From the NCBI RefSeq assembly GCF_900113185.1, contig NZ_FOZD01000001.1:992001-1056000 (forward strand): 64,000 bases of DNA, given 5' to 3'. The stretch is from Agromyces sp. CF514. Its GTDB lineage: Bacteria > Actinomycetota > Actinomycetes > Actinomycetales > Microbacteriaceae. The position numbers and the translations under genes were made by a program. The notes beneath the pieces were generated by a model that did not search any database, was not told the DNA's origin, and saw only the letters and a list, made by a program, of their open reading frames with translations. Within the stretch, counting starts at the first letter, position 1. Every line of letters begins with the position of its first letter. Of the stretch, positions 42,445-50,527 are shown piece after piece.

Positions 42445-42531
42445 ATGGAGTCGACGACGACGTCTGCCACGACGACCTCTGCCACGCCGATCGAGGCCGC
42501 CTCATCCGGCCGTCGACCGGGGTCGAGGTGA
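42445..42531 (+). CDS. Possible 28-codon small ORF
   Basis: ATG at 42445 follows GAGGAG by 7 nt, a textbook ribosome-binding site. It runs 28 codons to TGA; the peptide starts MESTTTSATTT and ends in a Gly/Arg-rich GRRPGSR. The Thr/Ser/Ala start with a basic tail resembles the N-terminus of many ABC sugar-permease subunits, so it may be the remnant of a deleted gene or a small peptide. Its strong initiation site is the only real support. Confidence 0.3.
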   Translation: MESTTTSATTTSATPIEAASSGRRPGSR

Positions 42532-42558
42532 GCGCGGTGAACGCAATCGGGCGACGTC

Positions 42559-42587
42559 TTGACGGCATTCGAGTGCATGCCTATCCT
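42559..42587 (+). promoter_or_regulatory. Promoter of the WxL/DUF916/LPXTG cluster
   Basis: TTGACG (42559-42564) and TATCCT (42582-42587) are separated by 17 bp, the best sigma-70-like promoter in the window. The operator begins 3 bp after the -10 box and covers the expected start site. Confidence 0.65.
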
Positions 42588-42590
42588 GTA

Positions 42591-42608
42591 AATGTTCCCG
42601 GGAACATT
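42591..42608 (+). promoter_or_regulatory. LacI-type operator, 18-bp perfect palindrome
   Basis: AATGTTCCCGGGAACATT is a perfect palindrome containing TGTTCCCGGGAACA (42593-42606), the best match to the locus consensus. Its place just after the -10 box predicts repression of the surface-cluster genes. Confidence 0.7.
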
Positions 42609-42757
42609 CTCGGGACGATCGCGGTCCCCCGAAGGACCGCCACCGGCAAGGGCGCCGACCTCGGTCGTCTCTCCCGAGCCACGCAAACGAACGTGCCAGC
42701 CCCTGTACTGCACGACGATTCGGCTCGGCGCACGCCGACCGAGAAACTGGAGGAATC

Positions 42758-43387
42758 ATGATCAGCAAAGGTGCTGCAGCGCGTTGCGCGGCGGGAGTTC
42801 TCGGCGGGCTGATGCTCGTGGGCGTCGGAAGCGCCGCGTTCGCGGCCTACCCCGACCCCGAGGGCAGCTCGGGGGTCGACGTGAAGGTCGACATCGCGTC
42901 GGTCGAGAACGGTGCGCTGAGCCTCACCGTCGCCAACACCGAGACGACCCTGACCGAGACCGGCTCGACCGCCCAGTACCGCCAGTTCACCGGTGCGCTG
43001 CCCGACGTGACCGTCACTGACACCCGCGACGAGGTGCCGGCGGGCGTCTTCTGGTACGTCACCGGTCAGGCCGGCAGCTTCACCGGCGAGAACGGCCAGC
43101 CCGCGATCACCGCAGACCACCTCGGCTGGTCGCCGGCGCTCCTCACCGACAACGACGGCGAGGTCGCCGCGGGCGACGTCGTGGGCACTGCGCTGGACGC
43201 CGCGCCGAACAACGTCGGCCTCACGGGCGAAGAGCTGCTCGCGCTCTCGCTCGACTCGGAGTCCGCATCGGCCGCGTCCGGGCAGTGGACGGCGAACGCC
43301 GGCCTCGTGCTGAAGACGCCGGTCGACGTCGCACCCGGCAGCTACACGTCGCTCCTGACGCTGTCGCTCTTCGAAGACCAGTACTGA
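42758..43387 (+). CDS. Secreted WxL-like surface protein (csc cluster)
   Basis: This 209-residue exported protein has a signal peptide at 1-29. The mature part resembles WxL domains: VTVTDTRDEVPAGVFWYVTGQAGSF and DHLGWSPALL match the D-T-R and aromatic strands, and the end LKTPVDVAPGSYTSLLTLSLFE matches the domain's final strands. A strict Trp-x-Leu is not obvious, so it is a divergent member. WxL domains attach non-covalently to the wall and to DUF916 partners. GGAGG lies before the ATG. Two further csc-type genes follow, and a LacI-type operator lies upstream. Confidence 0.72.
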   Translation: MISKGAAARCAAGVLGGLMLVGVGSAAFAAYPDPEGSSGVDVKVDIASVENGALSLTVANTETTLTETGSTAQYRQFTGALPDVTVTDTRDEVPAGVFWYVTGQAGSFTGENGQPAITADHLGWSPALLTDNDGEVAAGDVVGTALDAAPNNVGLTGEELLALSLDSESASAASGQWTANAGLVLKTPVDVAPGSYTSLLTLSLFEDQY

Positions 43388-43458
43388 CCCATCCGACCCG
43401 CGATCGGGCCGGCGCGACACCGCCGGCCCGGCCGCGATCACCTCGACCAGGACGCACC

Positions 43459-44496
43459 ATGATCCGAGACCTCCTCCGCCCCGCCGTCGTCACGCTCGCG
43501 CTCGCCGTCGGCCTCGTCGCCGTGACGGCCGCACCCGCCGTCGCGGAGGAGGGGACCCCGGTGTCCTGGTCGGTCACCCCGGCCGACGCGGCCGGTCCCG
43601 ACGGACGCGTGTCCGTCGATCACGACATCGATCCCGGAGCCGAGACGCAGGATCACTTCGCGGTCCGGAACCTCGGCTCCGAGGAGGTCACCTTCCGCCT
43701 CTCGGCCGCCGACGGGTACTACAACGACAACGGGCGGTTCGACATGCTGCCGTCCGACCAGGAATCCGTCGACGCGGGCACCTGGATCGACCTGCCCGAG
43801 AGCGTCACCGTGCCGCCGAGCGGCACGGTCGTCGTGCCGTTCACCGTCGCGGTGCCCGAGAACGCCGAGCCCGGCGACCACGCCGCGGGCATCGCCGCAT
43901 CGGTGCTCTCGCTCAAGCAGGGCGACGGCGCAGGCGTCGGGGTCGAGAGCCGCGTCGGATTCCGGGTGATGACCCGGGTCACCGGCGAGCTCGCGCCCGC
44001 ATACGCCGTCACGAACGTCGAGACCGGCTACACCACCTCGTGGAACCCGATCCGGCCCGGAAGCATCGACGTCTCGTTCGACGTCGTCAACGAGGGCAAC
44101 ACCAGGCTCGCGGTGGCCGGCGTGCTCGAGATCGCGGGTCGCAGCATCGCCTTCCCGGGCGCGAACGAGCGGCCGCAGGAGATCCTCCCGGGAGAGAGCC
44201 GGTCGTTCTCGCTGGCGGTGGACCAGGTCTGGCCGCTGCTCGCGCTCCCCGGCGAGATCGAACTCGCGCCGACCGTCACCACGGCGGGTGGCGAGGAGAC
44301 GGCCGTCTCTCCGTCCTCGACGGGCGTGTTCGTCTGGGCCGTGCCGTGGCCGCAGCTGCTGGTCGTCGTCGGCACGGCGCTGCTCGTGACGGCCCTCCTC
44401 TGGCGCCGCGGCCGGTCCAGGCGCCGGCTCGACGCCATGCTCGAGCAGGCACGCGAAGAGGGACGTCGCGAGCCGGCCCTCGAGGGACGCGGGTGA
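43459..44496 (+). CDS. DUF916-type (WxL-interacting) membrane-anchored protein
   Basis: This 345-residue protein has a signal at 1-29, two Ig-like extracellular domains (the DUF916 region begins VSWSVTPADAAGPDGRVSVDHDIDPGA, by position ~31-57), one C-terminal transmembrane helix ~298-318, and a basic cytoplasmic tail (WRRGRSRRRLD). This is the CscA layout of csc clusters, where the protein binds WxL partners and peptidoglycan. It follows the WxL-like gene by 71 nt, and its stop overlaps the start of the LPXTG gene (GTGA at 44493-44496), so the three are made together. The start at 43459 gives the signal peptide. Confidence 0.8.
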   Translation: MIRDLLRPAVVTLALAVGLVAVTAAPAVAEEGTPVSWSVTPADAAGPDGRVSVDHDIDPGAETQDHFAVRNLGSEEVTFRLSAADGYYNDNGRFDMLPSDQESVDAGTWIDLPESVTVPPSGTVVVPFTVAVPENAEPGDHAAGIAASVLSLKQGDGAGVGVESRVGFRVMTRVTGELAPAYAVTNVETGYTTSWNPIRPGSIDVSFDVVNEGNTRLAVAGVLEIAGRSIAFPGANERPQEILPGESRSFSLAVDQVWPLLALPGEIELAPTVTTAGGEETAVSPSSTGVFVWAVPWPQLLVVVGTALLVTALLWRRGRSRRRLDAMLEQAREEGRREPALEGRG

Positions 44497-44756
44497 TCGG
44501 CCGATGGCTCGCACAGCTGGACGGATCGCCGGATGTCGGCGCGGGCGCGTCGGAAGGCGTGCCGCTCGGCAGCCTGGTCCTCCGGGTCGACATCCCGCCG
44601 CTGCCCTGCGATCGGCTCTGCGCGCCGGAGTCGCTGCCCTCCACGGGAGTGGCCGCTGATGCGATCGCCTGGGCCGGCGCACTGCTGATCGGAGGAGCGG
44701 TGCTGATCGCGCACACGCTCCTCACCCGGCATCCGATCGGACGCCCGCGCCGCTGA
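44493..44756 (+). CDS. Small LPXTG-anchored protein (csc cluster)
   Basis: This 87-residue protein has a C-terminal sortase signal: LPSTG at 48-52, a hydrophobic helix at ~54-78, and the basic tail RHPIGRPRR. It starts with GTG overlapping the previous stop, after GAGGGA. The size and position fit CscD, the small LPXTG partner in csc clusters. No N-terminal signal peptide is present, which is odd for a sortase substrate; the helix may itself act as a reverse signal anchor with the N-terminus outside. Cys39 and Cys43 could pair once exported. No sortase gene lies in the window. Confidence 0.7.
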   Translation: MIGRWLAQLDGSPDVGAGASEGVPLGSLVLRVDIPPLPCDRLCAPESLPSTGVAADAIAWAGALLIGGAVLIAHTLLTRHPIGRPRR

Positions 44757-44852
44757 AGGAGGCGCACTGCTCCACCTCGCGGGATCGAACGCCCGCGCGG
44801 CTCCATCCGTCGTGCCCGGAATCGGGCTCGAACACGCTCACAGGAGGTTCTG

Positions 44853-47489
44853 ATGGTTCGAGAAGCAACGCCGCGCGCACGTCGTGCACGGCGATGGGTC
44901 GCCGGCGCGACGAGTGCGCTGCTGGCGGCGGGAAGCCTGGCCATGTTCGGTCCCGGTGCCGCATGGGGCGCGGAGCCCGCATCGCTGCTGGCGTCGTACG
45001 ACTTCTCGGAGTCGTCGGGCACGGTCGTGCACGACCTGTCGGGCGGCGGTCGCGATGGCGCCGTGGTCGGCGGCGAGGCGTGGCGCGGCGGGTTCATGCA
45101 GTTCACCGGGTCGAACCACGTGAAGCTGCCCGACGGCCTGCTCGCGGGTCGGTCGGCCGCGACGATCGTGATCGAGACGAGTCCGACTGCGCTGACCGGC
45201 GCGAAGTTCCTGTGGAACATCGGCGGCTCGGCCTCCTCGTCATCCGGAACCGGGCAGTTCTTCATCCAACCCGTCGCCCCGCGCGTGGCGATCACGAAGA
45301 CCAACTGGTCGGGGGAGCAGTCGGTGACCTCGCCGACGACCCTCGCCCAGGGCAAGTGGCAGTCCGTCGCGGCGACGATCGCGAAGAACGCCGACAACAC
45401 GACGTCGACGCTCCGCCTCTTCATCGACGGCGTGCAGGTCGCCGAGAAGACCAACTCGACCGTCAACCTGAGCGACCTGACGACGCACACCACGAACCTG
45501 ATCGGCAAGAGCGCCTACGCGGCGGATTCGCTCTACCAGGGCGGGGTGTCGTCGTTCAGGGTGTACTCCGAGGCGCTGACCGCCGCCGACCTGACGACGA
45601 TCGCAGCGACGGATGCCTCGGCATCCGCGAGCGAGACCGCGGCCGCTCTCGACCTCGCGTCCGTCAACGCGCAGGACCTCTCGAAGGTCGAGACCGACCT
45701 CGTGCTGCCGACGGCCGGCGGCGTGACGTGGACCTCGTCGCCCGCGGGCATCGTGGGCGCCGACGGCACGGTCACCCAACCGGCATCCGACACCGAGGTC
45801 GCCCTGACGGCGACGTCGACCGTGCGCGGGCAGACCGCGACCAAGTCCTTCACCGTCACGGTGCTCCGGGCGCCCACCGCTGCCGAGGTCGTCCAGCGCG
45901 ACCTCGACGCGATCGCGCTTCCGTACGCCGACGACGTGCGCTCCGACCTCGCGCTCCCGACGAACGGCCCGCGATTCGGTTCGGCACTCTCGTGGAGCTC
46001 GTCGGCCCCGGCGATCGTCGACGTCGAGGGCACCGACATGGTCGCCCCCGGGGTCGTCACGCGCCCGGCGAACGGCGACACGCGAGTCGTGCTCACCGTC
46101 ACGGCGTCGAAGGACGGCGTCACGGCGACCCGCGACATCCCGCTCACGGTTCGCAAGGCGTTCGAGCTCGCCGAGACGACCGACTACCTGTTCGCGCACT
46201 TCACGGGCACCGAGGGTGCTCCCACCGACGAGCAGATCTACTTCGCGACCAGCCGCGACGCGGCCACCTTCACCGACACGCGCGCGAACGGCAACCCGGT
46301 GCTCGCGTTGGCCAAGGGCCAGGGCGACGGCGGCGTGCGCGACCCCTTCGTGGTGCGTTCGCCCGAGGGCGACCGGTTCTACCTGATCGCGACCGACCTC
46401 AGCATCCACTACCGCGGCGGCTGGGGTTCGGCGAACGCGACCGTCACGGGCTCGAAGGACCTCGTGATCTGGGAGTCCACCGACCTCGTGAACTGGAGCG
46501 AGCCGCGCTTCGCCGACGTCGCGAGCAAGATCCCGAACGCCGGCATGGCGTGGGCGCCCGAGGCCGTCTGGGATGAGGTGACGCAGCAGTACTACGTGTT
46601 CTGGGCGACCCGTGCCGACGGCAACACCGAGCTCGGCGACAGCGTCGACATGTACCTGTCGACGACGCGCGACTTCCGCACCTTCTCGACCCCGGTCAAG
46701 TGGATCGACCGGCAGGGCTCGATCATCGATACGAGCGTCATCAAGGTCGGCGACTGGTTCTACCGGGCCTCCGGCGACGGCCAGATCACGATCGAGCGCT
46801 CGAAGAAGCTCGACGCGATCACGACCTCGGCGACGGCGAAGACCACCGGCACCGACCAGGAATGGGTGCTCGTCGGCACGCTGCAGTCGATCCTGAGCGG
46901 CAGCGGCGCGTGCGCGGGCGGACTGAACTACACGGGCGCCTGCCTCGAGGGCCCGGAGTTCTTCGCCTACAACGACGACGACCGCGGCGCGGCGGCCGAG
47001 CTGTACGGCCTGCTCGCCGACCAGTACGCCACCGGTCGCGGATACCTCCCGTTCCGCACGACCGACCTCAACTCGACGTCCGCGTCGGTGTGGTCGAAGG
47101 CGACGAACGTGAACCTCGGCACGCTCAAGAAGCGCCACGGCGGCATCATGCCGATCACCGCGCAGGAGTACCAGCGCGTCGTGTTCCACTACGCGGGCGT
47201 GGGCACGAACCCCGACGTCGCCGTCGAGACCACGGCGACCTCGCGGTGCGTCGCGGGCAAGGTGAGCCTCGTGGCGTCCGTGAAGAACGTCGACACCAGG
47301 ACCGCGGATGTCTCGGTCGAGACCGCGTACGGCACGAAGACCTTCGTCGGGGTGCTGCCGGGCAAGACCGTCTCGCAGGCCTTCTCGACGCGAGCCGCCT
47401 CGATGGACGCCGGATTCGTCGGCGTCTCCGCGACGGCCGCAGGGGCGAGCTTCTCGGGCAGCACCGCCTACCCGACGCGGAGCTGCTGA
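44853..47489 (+). CDS. Secreted GH43 glycosidase with LamG, Ig-like and RCVAGK modules
   Basis: This 878-residue exported enzyme has a basic signal region ~1-39; LamG ~43-255; two Ig-like repeats ~265-440; GH43 ~445-780; and the shared module 789-878 (starts VAVETTATSRC, ends TRSC). Catalytic candidates are Asp497 (GVRDPFV), Asp626 (IIDTSV) and Glu699 (CLEGPE). Two cysteines near GACAGGLNYTGACLEG probably form a disulfide by the active-site Glu. CAGGAGG lies before the ATG. It sits 96 nt after the LPXTG gene with no clear promoter between, so it probably belongs to the surface-cluster transcript. Confidence 0.9.
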   Translation: MVREATPRARRARRWVAGATSALLAAGSLAMFGPGAAWGAEPASLLASYDFSESSGTVVHDLSGGGRDGAVVGGEAWRGGFMQFTGSNHVKLPDGLLAGRSAATIVIETSPTALTGAKFLWNIGGSASSSSGTGQFFIQPVAPRVAITKTNWSGEQSVTSPTTLAQGKWQSVAATIAKNADNTTSTLRLFIDGVQVAEKTNSTVNLSDLTTHTTNLIGKSAYAADSLYQGGVSSFRVYSEALTAADLTTIAATDASASASETAAALDLASVNAQDLSKVETDLVLPTAGGVTWTSSPAGIVGADGTVTQPASDTEVALTATSTVRGQTATKSFTVTVLRAPTAAEVVQRDLDAIALPYADDVRSDLALPTNGPRFGSALSWSSSAPAIVDVEGTDMVAPGVVTRPANGDTRVVLTVTASKDGVTATRDIPLTVRKAFELAETTDYLFAHFTGTEGAPTDEQIYFATSRDAATFTDTRANGNPVLALAKGQGDGGVRDPFVVRSPEGDRFYLIATDLSIHYRGGWGSANATVTGSKDLVIWESTDLVNWSEPRFADVASKIPNAGMAWAPEAVWDEVTQQYYVFWATRADGNTELGDSVDMYLSTTRDFRTFSTPVKWIDRQGSIIDTSVIKVGDWFYRASGDGQITIERSKKLDAITTSATAKTTGTDQEWVLVGTLQSILSGSGACAGGLNYTGACLEGPEFFAYNDDDRGAAAELYGLLADQYATGRGYLPFRTTDLNSTSASVWSKATNVNLGTLKKRHGGIMPITAQEYQRVVFHYAGVGTNPDVAVETTATSRCVAGKVSLVASVKNVDTRTADVSVETAYGTKTFVGVLPGKTVSQAFSTRAASMDAGFVGVSATAAGASFSGSTAYPTRSC

Positions 47490-47674
47490 GCATGGTCATG
47501 GGGTGCCTCGTGCGAGCATCATCGCGCGGGGCGCCCCGCCCGCTCCAACACGTGATCCGGGGGACTCGAACGCATATGCTGTTCCCCGTCGACCGGTCGA
47601 GAAGCGGTCGAGGTCGGCGTTCGGCATCCCGGTGCACCTGAGCGGCGACGACTCTGCGAGACAGGAGACCGGTG

Positions 47675-48703
47675 GTGAGTGACGTCGAGAGCGGGGACCG
47701 CCCCGAGAAGCTCGGCATCCGCGAGGTCGCCGTGCTCGCCGGCGTCTCGCACATGACCGTCTCCCGCGTGCTCAACGGACACCCCAACATCCGGCCGGCC
47801 ACGCGCCAGCGCGTGATGGACGTCATCGAGCAGCTCGACTTCAAGCCGAACAGCGCTGCGCGGGCCCTCGCGACCCAGCGCACCCAGCGCATCGGCGTGA
47901 TCGTCGACAGCTCGGTCGAGTTCGGGCCGACGAGCACCCTGCGCGGGCTCGAGTTCGCGGCCCGCTCGAGCGGCTACTCGGTCACCTCCGTCGCCATGCA
48001 GGACGACGCGAGCCTCACGCCCGAGAGCGCCGTCGGCCACCTCATCGCCGAGGGCGTCGACGCGCTCTGCATCGTCGCGCCTCGCTCGTCGTCGGTCTCG
48101 GCGCTGCGCCGGATCTCGATCGACGTGCCGGTGCTCGTGGTCAAGGCCGCGAAGGATCCCAACTTCCTCACCGTCAGCGTCGACCAGCAGCTCGGCACCA
48201 CGCTCGCCGTCGACCACCTCGTCGCACTCGGGCACCGCGACATCCTGCACCTCGCGGGCCCGCTCGACTGGCTCGACGCCCGCGGCCGCGAGCGGGCGTT
48301 CCACGCGCGCATCGAGCAGTGGGGCCTCAAGGTGCGGCCCATCGTCGTCGGCGACTGGACCGCCGACTTCGGCTACGACTACGCCGTGGGGCTCAAGGGC
48401 GTGCCCGAGTACACGGCGATGTTCATCGCGAACGACGAGATGGCGTTCGGCGTGGTGCACGGCTTCCACGACCGCGGCATCCGCGTGCCCGAAGACGTCA
48501 GCGTGATCGGCTTCGACGACCTGCCGCTGTCGCGCCACTTCATCCCCCCGCTCACGACCGTGACGCAGGACTTCCACGCGCTCGGCGTCAAGGCCATGGA
48601 GGTGCTGCGCGCGGCGCTCGAGGGTCGCGAGATCCCGCAGCGCTCGAAGATCCCCAGCGAGCTCGTCGTGCGCGCCTCGACCGCCCCGCCGAGGGCGTCA
48701 TGA
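47675..48703 (+). CDS. LacI-family transcriptional regulator of the arabinofuranoside locus
   Basis: This 342-residue LacI/GalR regulator has an N-terminal helix-turn-helix and hinge (IREVAVLAGVSHMTVSRVLNG and PNSAARALATQRT) and a periplasmic-binding-like sugar domain to the end (VSVIGFDDLPLSRHFIPPLTTV). Two adjacent GTG codons are possible; 47675 is preferred because AGGAG lies 7 nt upstream, 47672 being only 4 nt away. The stop overlaps the ATPase start (ATGA). It is the obvious candidate for the TGTTnCCGGnAACA operators near GH43, surface and transporter genes. TATGCT followed by TGTTCCCCG at 47575-47588 may be its own promoter with a half-site. Confidence 0.93.
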   Translation: MSDVESGDRPEKLGIREVAVLAGVSHMTVSRVLNGHPNIRPATRQRVMDVIEQLDFKPNSAARALATQRTQRIGVIVDSSVEFGPTSTLRGLEFAARSSGYSVTSVAMQDDASLTPESAVGHLIAEGVDALCIVAPRSSSVSALRRISIDVPVLVVKAAKDPNFLTVSVDQQLGTTLAVDHLVALGHRDILHLAGPLDWLDARGRERAFHARIEQWGLKVRPIVVGDWTADFGYDYAVGLKGVPEYTAMFIANDEMAFGVVHGFHDRGIRVPEDVSVIGFDDLPLSRHFIPPLTTVTQDFHALGVKAMEVLRAALEGREIPQRSKIPSELVVRASTAPPRAS

Positions 48704-50262
48704 GTGCCTCGGATGCCTCGGCACGGCCGGTCGCCGAGGGCTCGCCCGTCGTCGAGATGACGGGCATCACGGTCGACATCGACGGCACGACCGTGCTGCA
48801 CGGCGTGGACCTGCGCCTGTTCGCCGGCGAGGTGCACGCGCTCATGGGCGGTAACGGCGCGGGCAAGTCCTCGCTGGTCAAGGCCCTGAGCGGCGCCTAC
48901 CGGATCGACGCCGGCGAGGTGCTCATCGCGGGGGAGCCCGTCGTGCTCTCGGGCCCGGCCGCGGCCGAGACGGCCGGCATCGCCGCGGCGTTCCAGGACG
49001 TCGACCTGTGCGGCAACCTCTCGATCGCCGAGAACGTGATGATCGGCCACGAGGAGCGCCGCTGGTACGGCATCTCCTGGCCCGCGACGCGGCGGCGGGC
49101 CGTCACGGTGCTCGACGAGCTCGGCCTCGGCGACCTCGATCCGCGTCGGGCGGTGTCGACGCTGCCGCCCGCGATCCAGCAGCTCGTCGCCATCGCCCGA
49201 GCCATGGTGACCCACCCCAAGGTGCTCGTGCTCGACGAGCCGACGTCGAGCCTCGACGTCGACGAGGTCGCGACCCTCTTCCGGGCGATCCGCCGGCTTC
49301 GGGAGCAGGGCGTGGCGATCCTCTTCGTGTCGCACTTCCTCGAGCAGGTGTACGCGATCAGCGATCGCATCACGGTGCTGCGCGACGGTTACGGGCAGGG
49401 CGAGTACGCGACGCGCGAGCTCGATCGCGCGGTGCTGATCTCGAAGATGATCGGCAAGGACCTCACCGAGTTGCGCCGTATCGGCTCCGACCGGCGCGCG
49501 CACCGCGCCGAGCCGACGGGCGAGCCCGTGTTCCGCGCGGTCGGCGTCGGGCGACGCGGCGAGTTCGAGGCGACGGACTTCGAGGTGCATCGCGGCGAGG
49601 TCGTCGGGCTCGGCGGCCTGCGCGGCTCCGGGCGCAGCGAGTTCGGGCAGCTGCTCGCCGGCGTCGAGCGCGCTGACTCCGGCACCTTCTCGATCGACGG
49701 CCGCCCCGTCGGGCTGCCGAACCCCGCGGCCGCCCTGCGTCGGCGCATCGCGTACGCGAGCGAGGACCGCCGTGACGGCGGCATCATCGAGGAGCTCACC
49801 GTCCGCGAGAACATCGTGCTCGCGCTGCAGGCGATCCGCGGGTGGGCCAGGCCCATCTCCCACGCCGAGCGCGACGCGCTCGTCGAGCGGTTCGTCGAGT
49901 CGTTCGGCATCGTCGCGCCGGGGCTCGACGCGCCGGCGAAGCAGCTCTCGGGCGGCAACCAGCAGAAGGTGCTCCTCGCGAGGTGGCTCGCGACGCGTCC
50001 GCACCTGCTCGTGCTCGACGAGCCCACGCGCGGCATCGACATCGCGGCGAAGGTCGAGATCCAGGCGCGCGTGGCGGAGCTCGCCCGCGACGGCATGGCC
50101 GTGGTCTTCATCTCGTCCGAGCTCGACGAGGTCGTGCGCCTCAGCGACCGCATCGCGATCCTCAAGGACCGGCGCAAGATCGGCGAGGTCAGCAACGGCC
50201 CGGGCCTGAGCGTCGACACCATCATCGAGATGATCGCCGCCGACGACGAGGACGACGCCTGA
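48700..50262 (+). CDS. Sugar ABC transporter ATP-binding protein (double NBD), second copy
   Basis: This 520-residue cytoplasmic ATPase with two nucleotide-binding domains is of the RbsA/MglA/YtfR class. NBD1 has Walker A GGNGAGKS at 50-57 (family norm GENGAGKS), then LVLDEPTSSLD. NBD2 has a degenerate P-loop (GLRGSGRSEFG, no Lys), as is normal for the class, with intact LSGGNQQKVLLARWLA and LVLDEPTRGID. It overlaps the LacI gene by 4 nt but lies before the operator-controlled promoter of the binding protein. A separate ATPase at 51653 goes with the permeases. It may serve another transporter or pair with the second ATPase. Confidence 0.9.
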   Translation: MSASDASARPVAEGSPVVEMTGITVDIDGTTVLHGVDLRLFAGEVHALMGGNGAGKSSLVKALSGAYRIDAGEVLIAGEPVVLSGPAAAETAGIAAAFQDVDLCGNLSIAENVMIGHEERRWYGISWPATRRRAVTVLDELGLGDLDPRRAVSTLPPAIQQLVAIARAMVTHPKVLVLDEPTSSLDVDEVATLFRAIRRLREQGVAILFVSHFLEQVYAISDRITVLRDGYGQGEYATRELDRAVLISKMIGKDLTELRRIGSDRRAHRAEPTGEPVFRAVGVGRRGEFEATDFEVHRGEVVGLGGLRGSGRSEFGQLLAGVERADSGTFSIDGRPVGLPNPAAALRRRIAYASEDRRDGGIIEELTVRENIVLALQAIRGWARPISHAERDALVERFVESFGIVAPGLDAPAKQLSGGNQQKVLLARWLATRPHLLVLDEPTRGIDIAAKVEIQARVAELARDGMAVVFISSELDEVVRLSDRIAILKDRRKIGEVSNGPGLSVDTIIEMIAADDEDDA

Positions 50263-50362
50263 GCTGAGGCGCGGGCCCGAGCAGGCCGGCGCGGGCTGGT
50301 ACGGGCGACGGATGCCGGTATCGCCCCTGTCCGCCGACCTTGCGACGGGGGCTCGCGCGCGG

Positions 50363-50427
50363 TGTTTCCGGAATGTTATGTTTCCGGGAACAAACTGCTT
50401 GTGTTCCCGAGTTTGTTCCCGGTAACA
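50363..50427 (+). promoter_or_regulatory. Operator cluster before the sugar-binding-protein gene
   Basis: Two good sites, TGTTTCCGGGAACA (50379-50392) and TGTTCCCGGTAACA (50414-50427), fit TGTTnCCGGnAACA. A weaker one, TGTTTCCGGAATGT, lies at 50363-50376. A possible promoter is TTGTGT (50399-50404) with TAACAT (50423-50428), so the last site overlaps the -10 box. Paired sites suggest cooperative or looped repression of the transporter operon. Confidence 0.65.
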
Positions 50428-50527
50428 TTCTGAACGTCGGGACGCGCCAAGCGTCGCCGCAATCACTCGGAATCCGCTCAGCGGAAAACACCGGCGCCGT
50501 GGTGCCGGGTCTCAAGGAGGAGATCAC

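Larger units (their letters stand above)
42363..42757 (+). other. 395-bp region between GH127 gene and surface cluster
   Basis: The first ~80 bp show no clear terminator. A 28-codon ORF with a good ribosome-binding site lies at 42445-42531. A near-consensus promoter follows at 42559-42587, with an 18-bp perfect operator palindrome at 42591-42608. The remaining ~150 bp form an apparent 5' leader ending in GGAGGAATC before the ATG at 42758. Nothing else was seen. Confidence 0.6.

Noticed and set aside
35472-42713. A 2413-residue open frame on the minus strand covering the GH43 and GH127 genes
   Set aside because: It is the antisense shadow of two well-supported genes in very GC-rich DNA. Its translation is low-complexity Arg/Gly/Val/Asp with no domain pattern.
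47525-47538. GCGGGGCGCCCCGC palindrome after the last GH43 gene as a terminator
   Set aside because: The dyad has no unpaired loop of its own, and short GC palindromes are expected by chance here; not enough to call.
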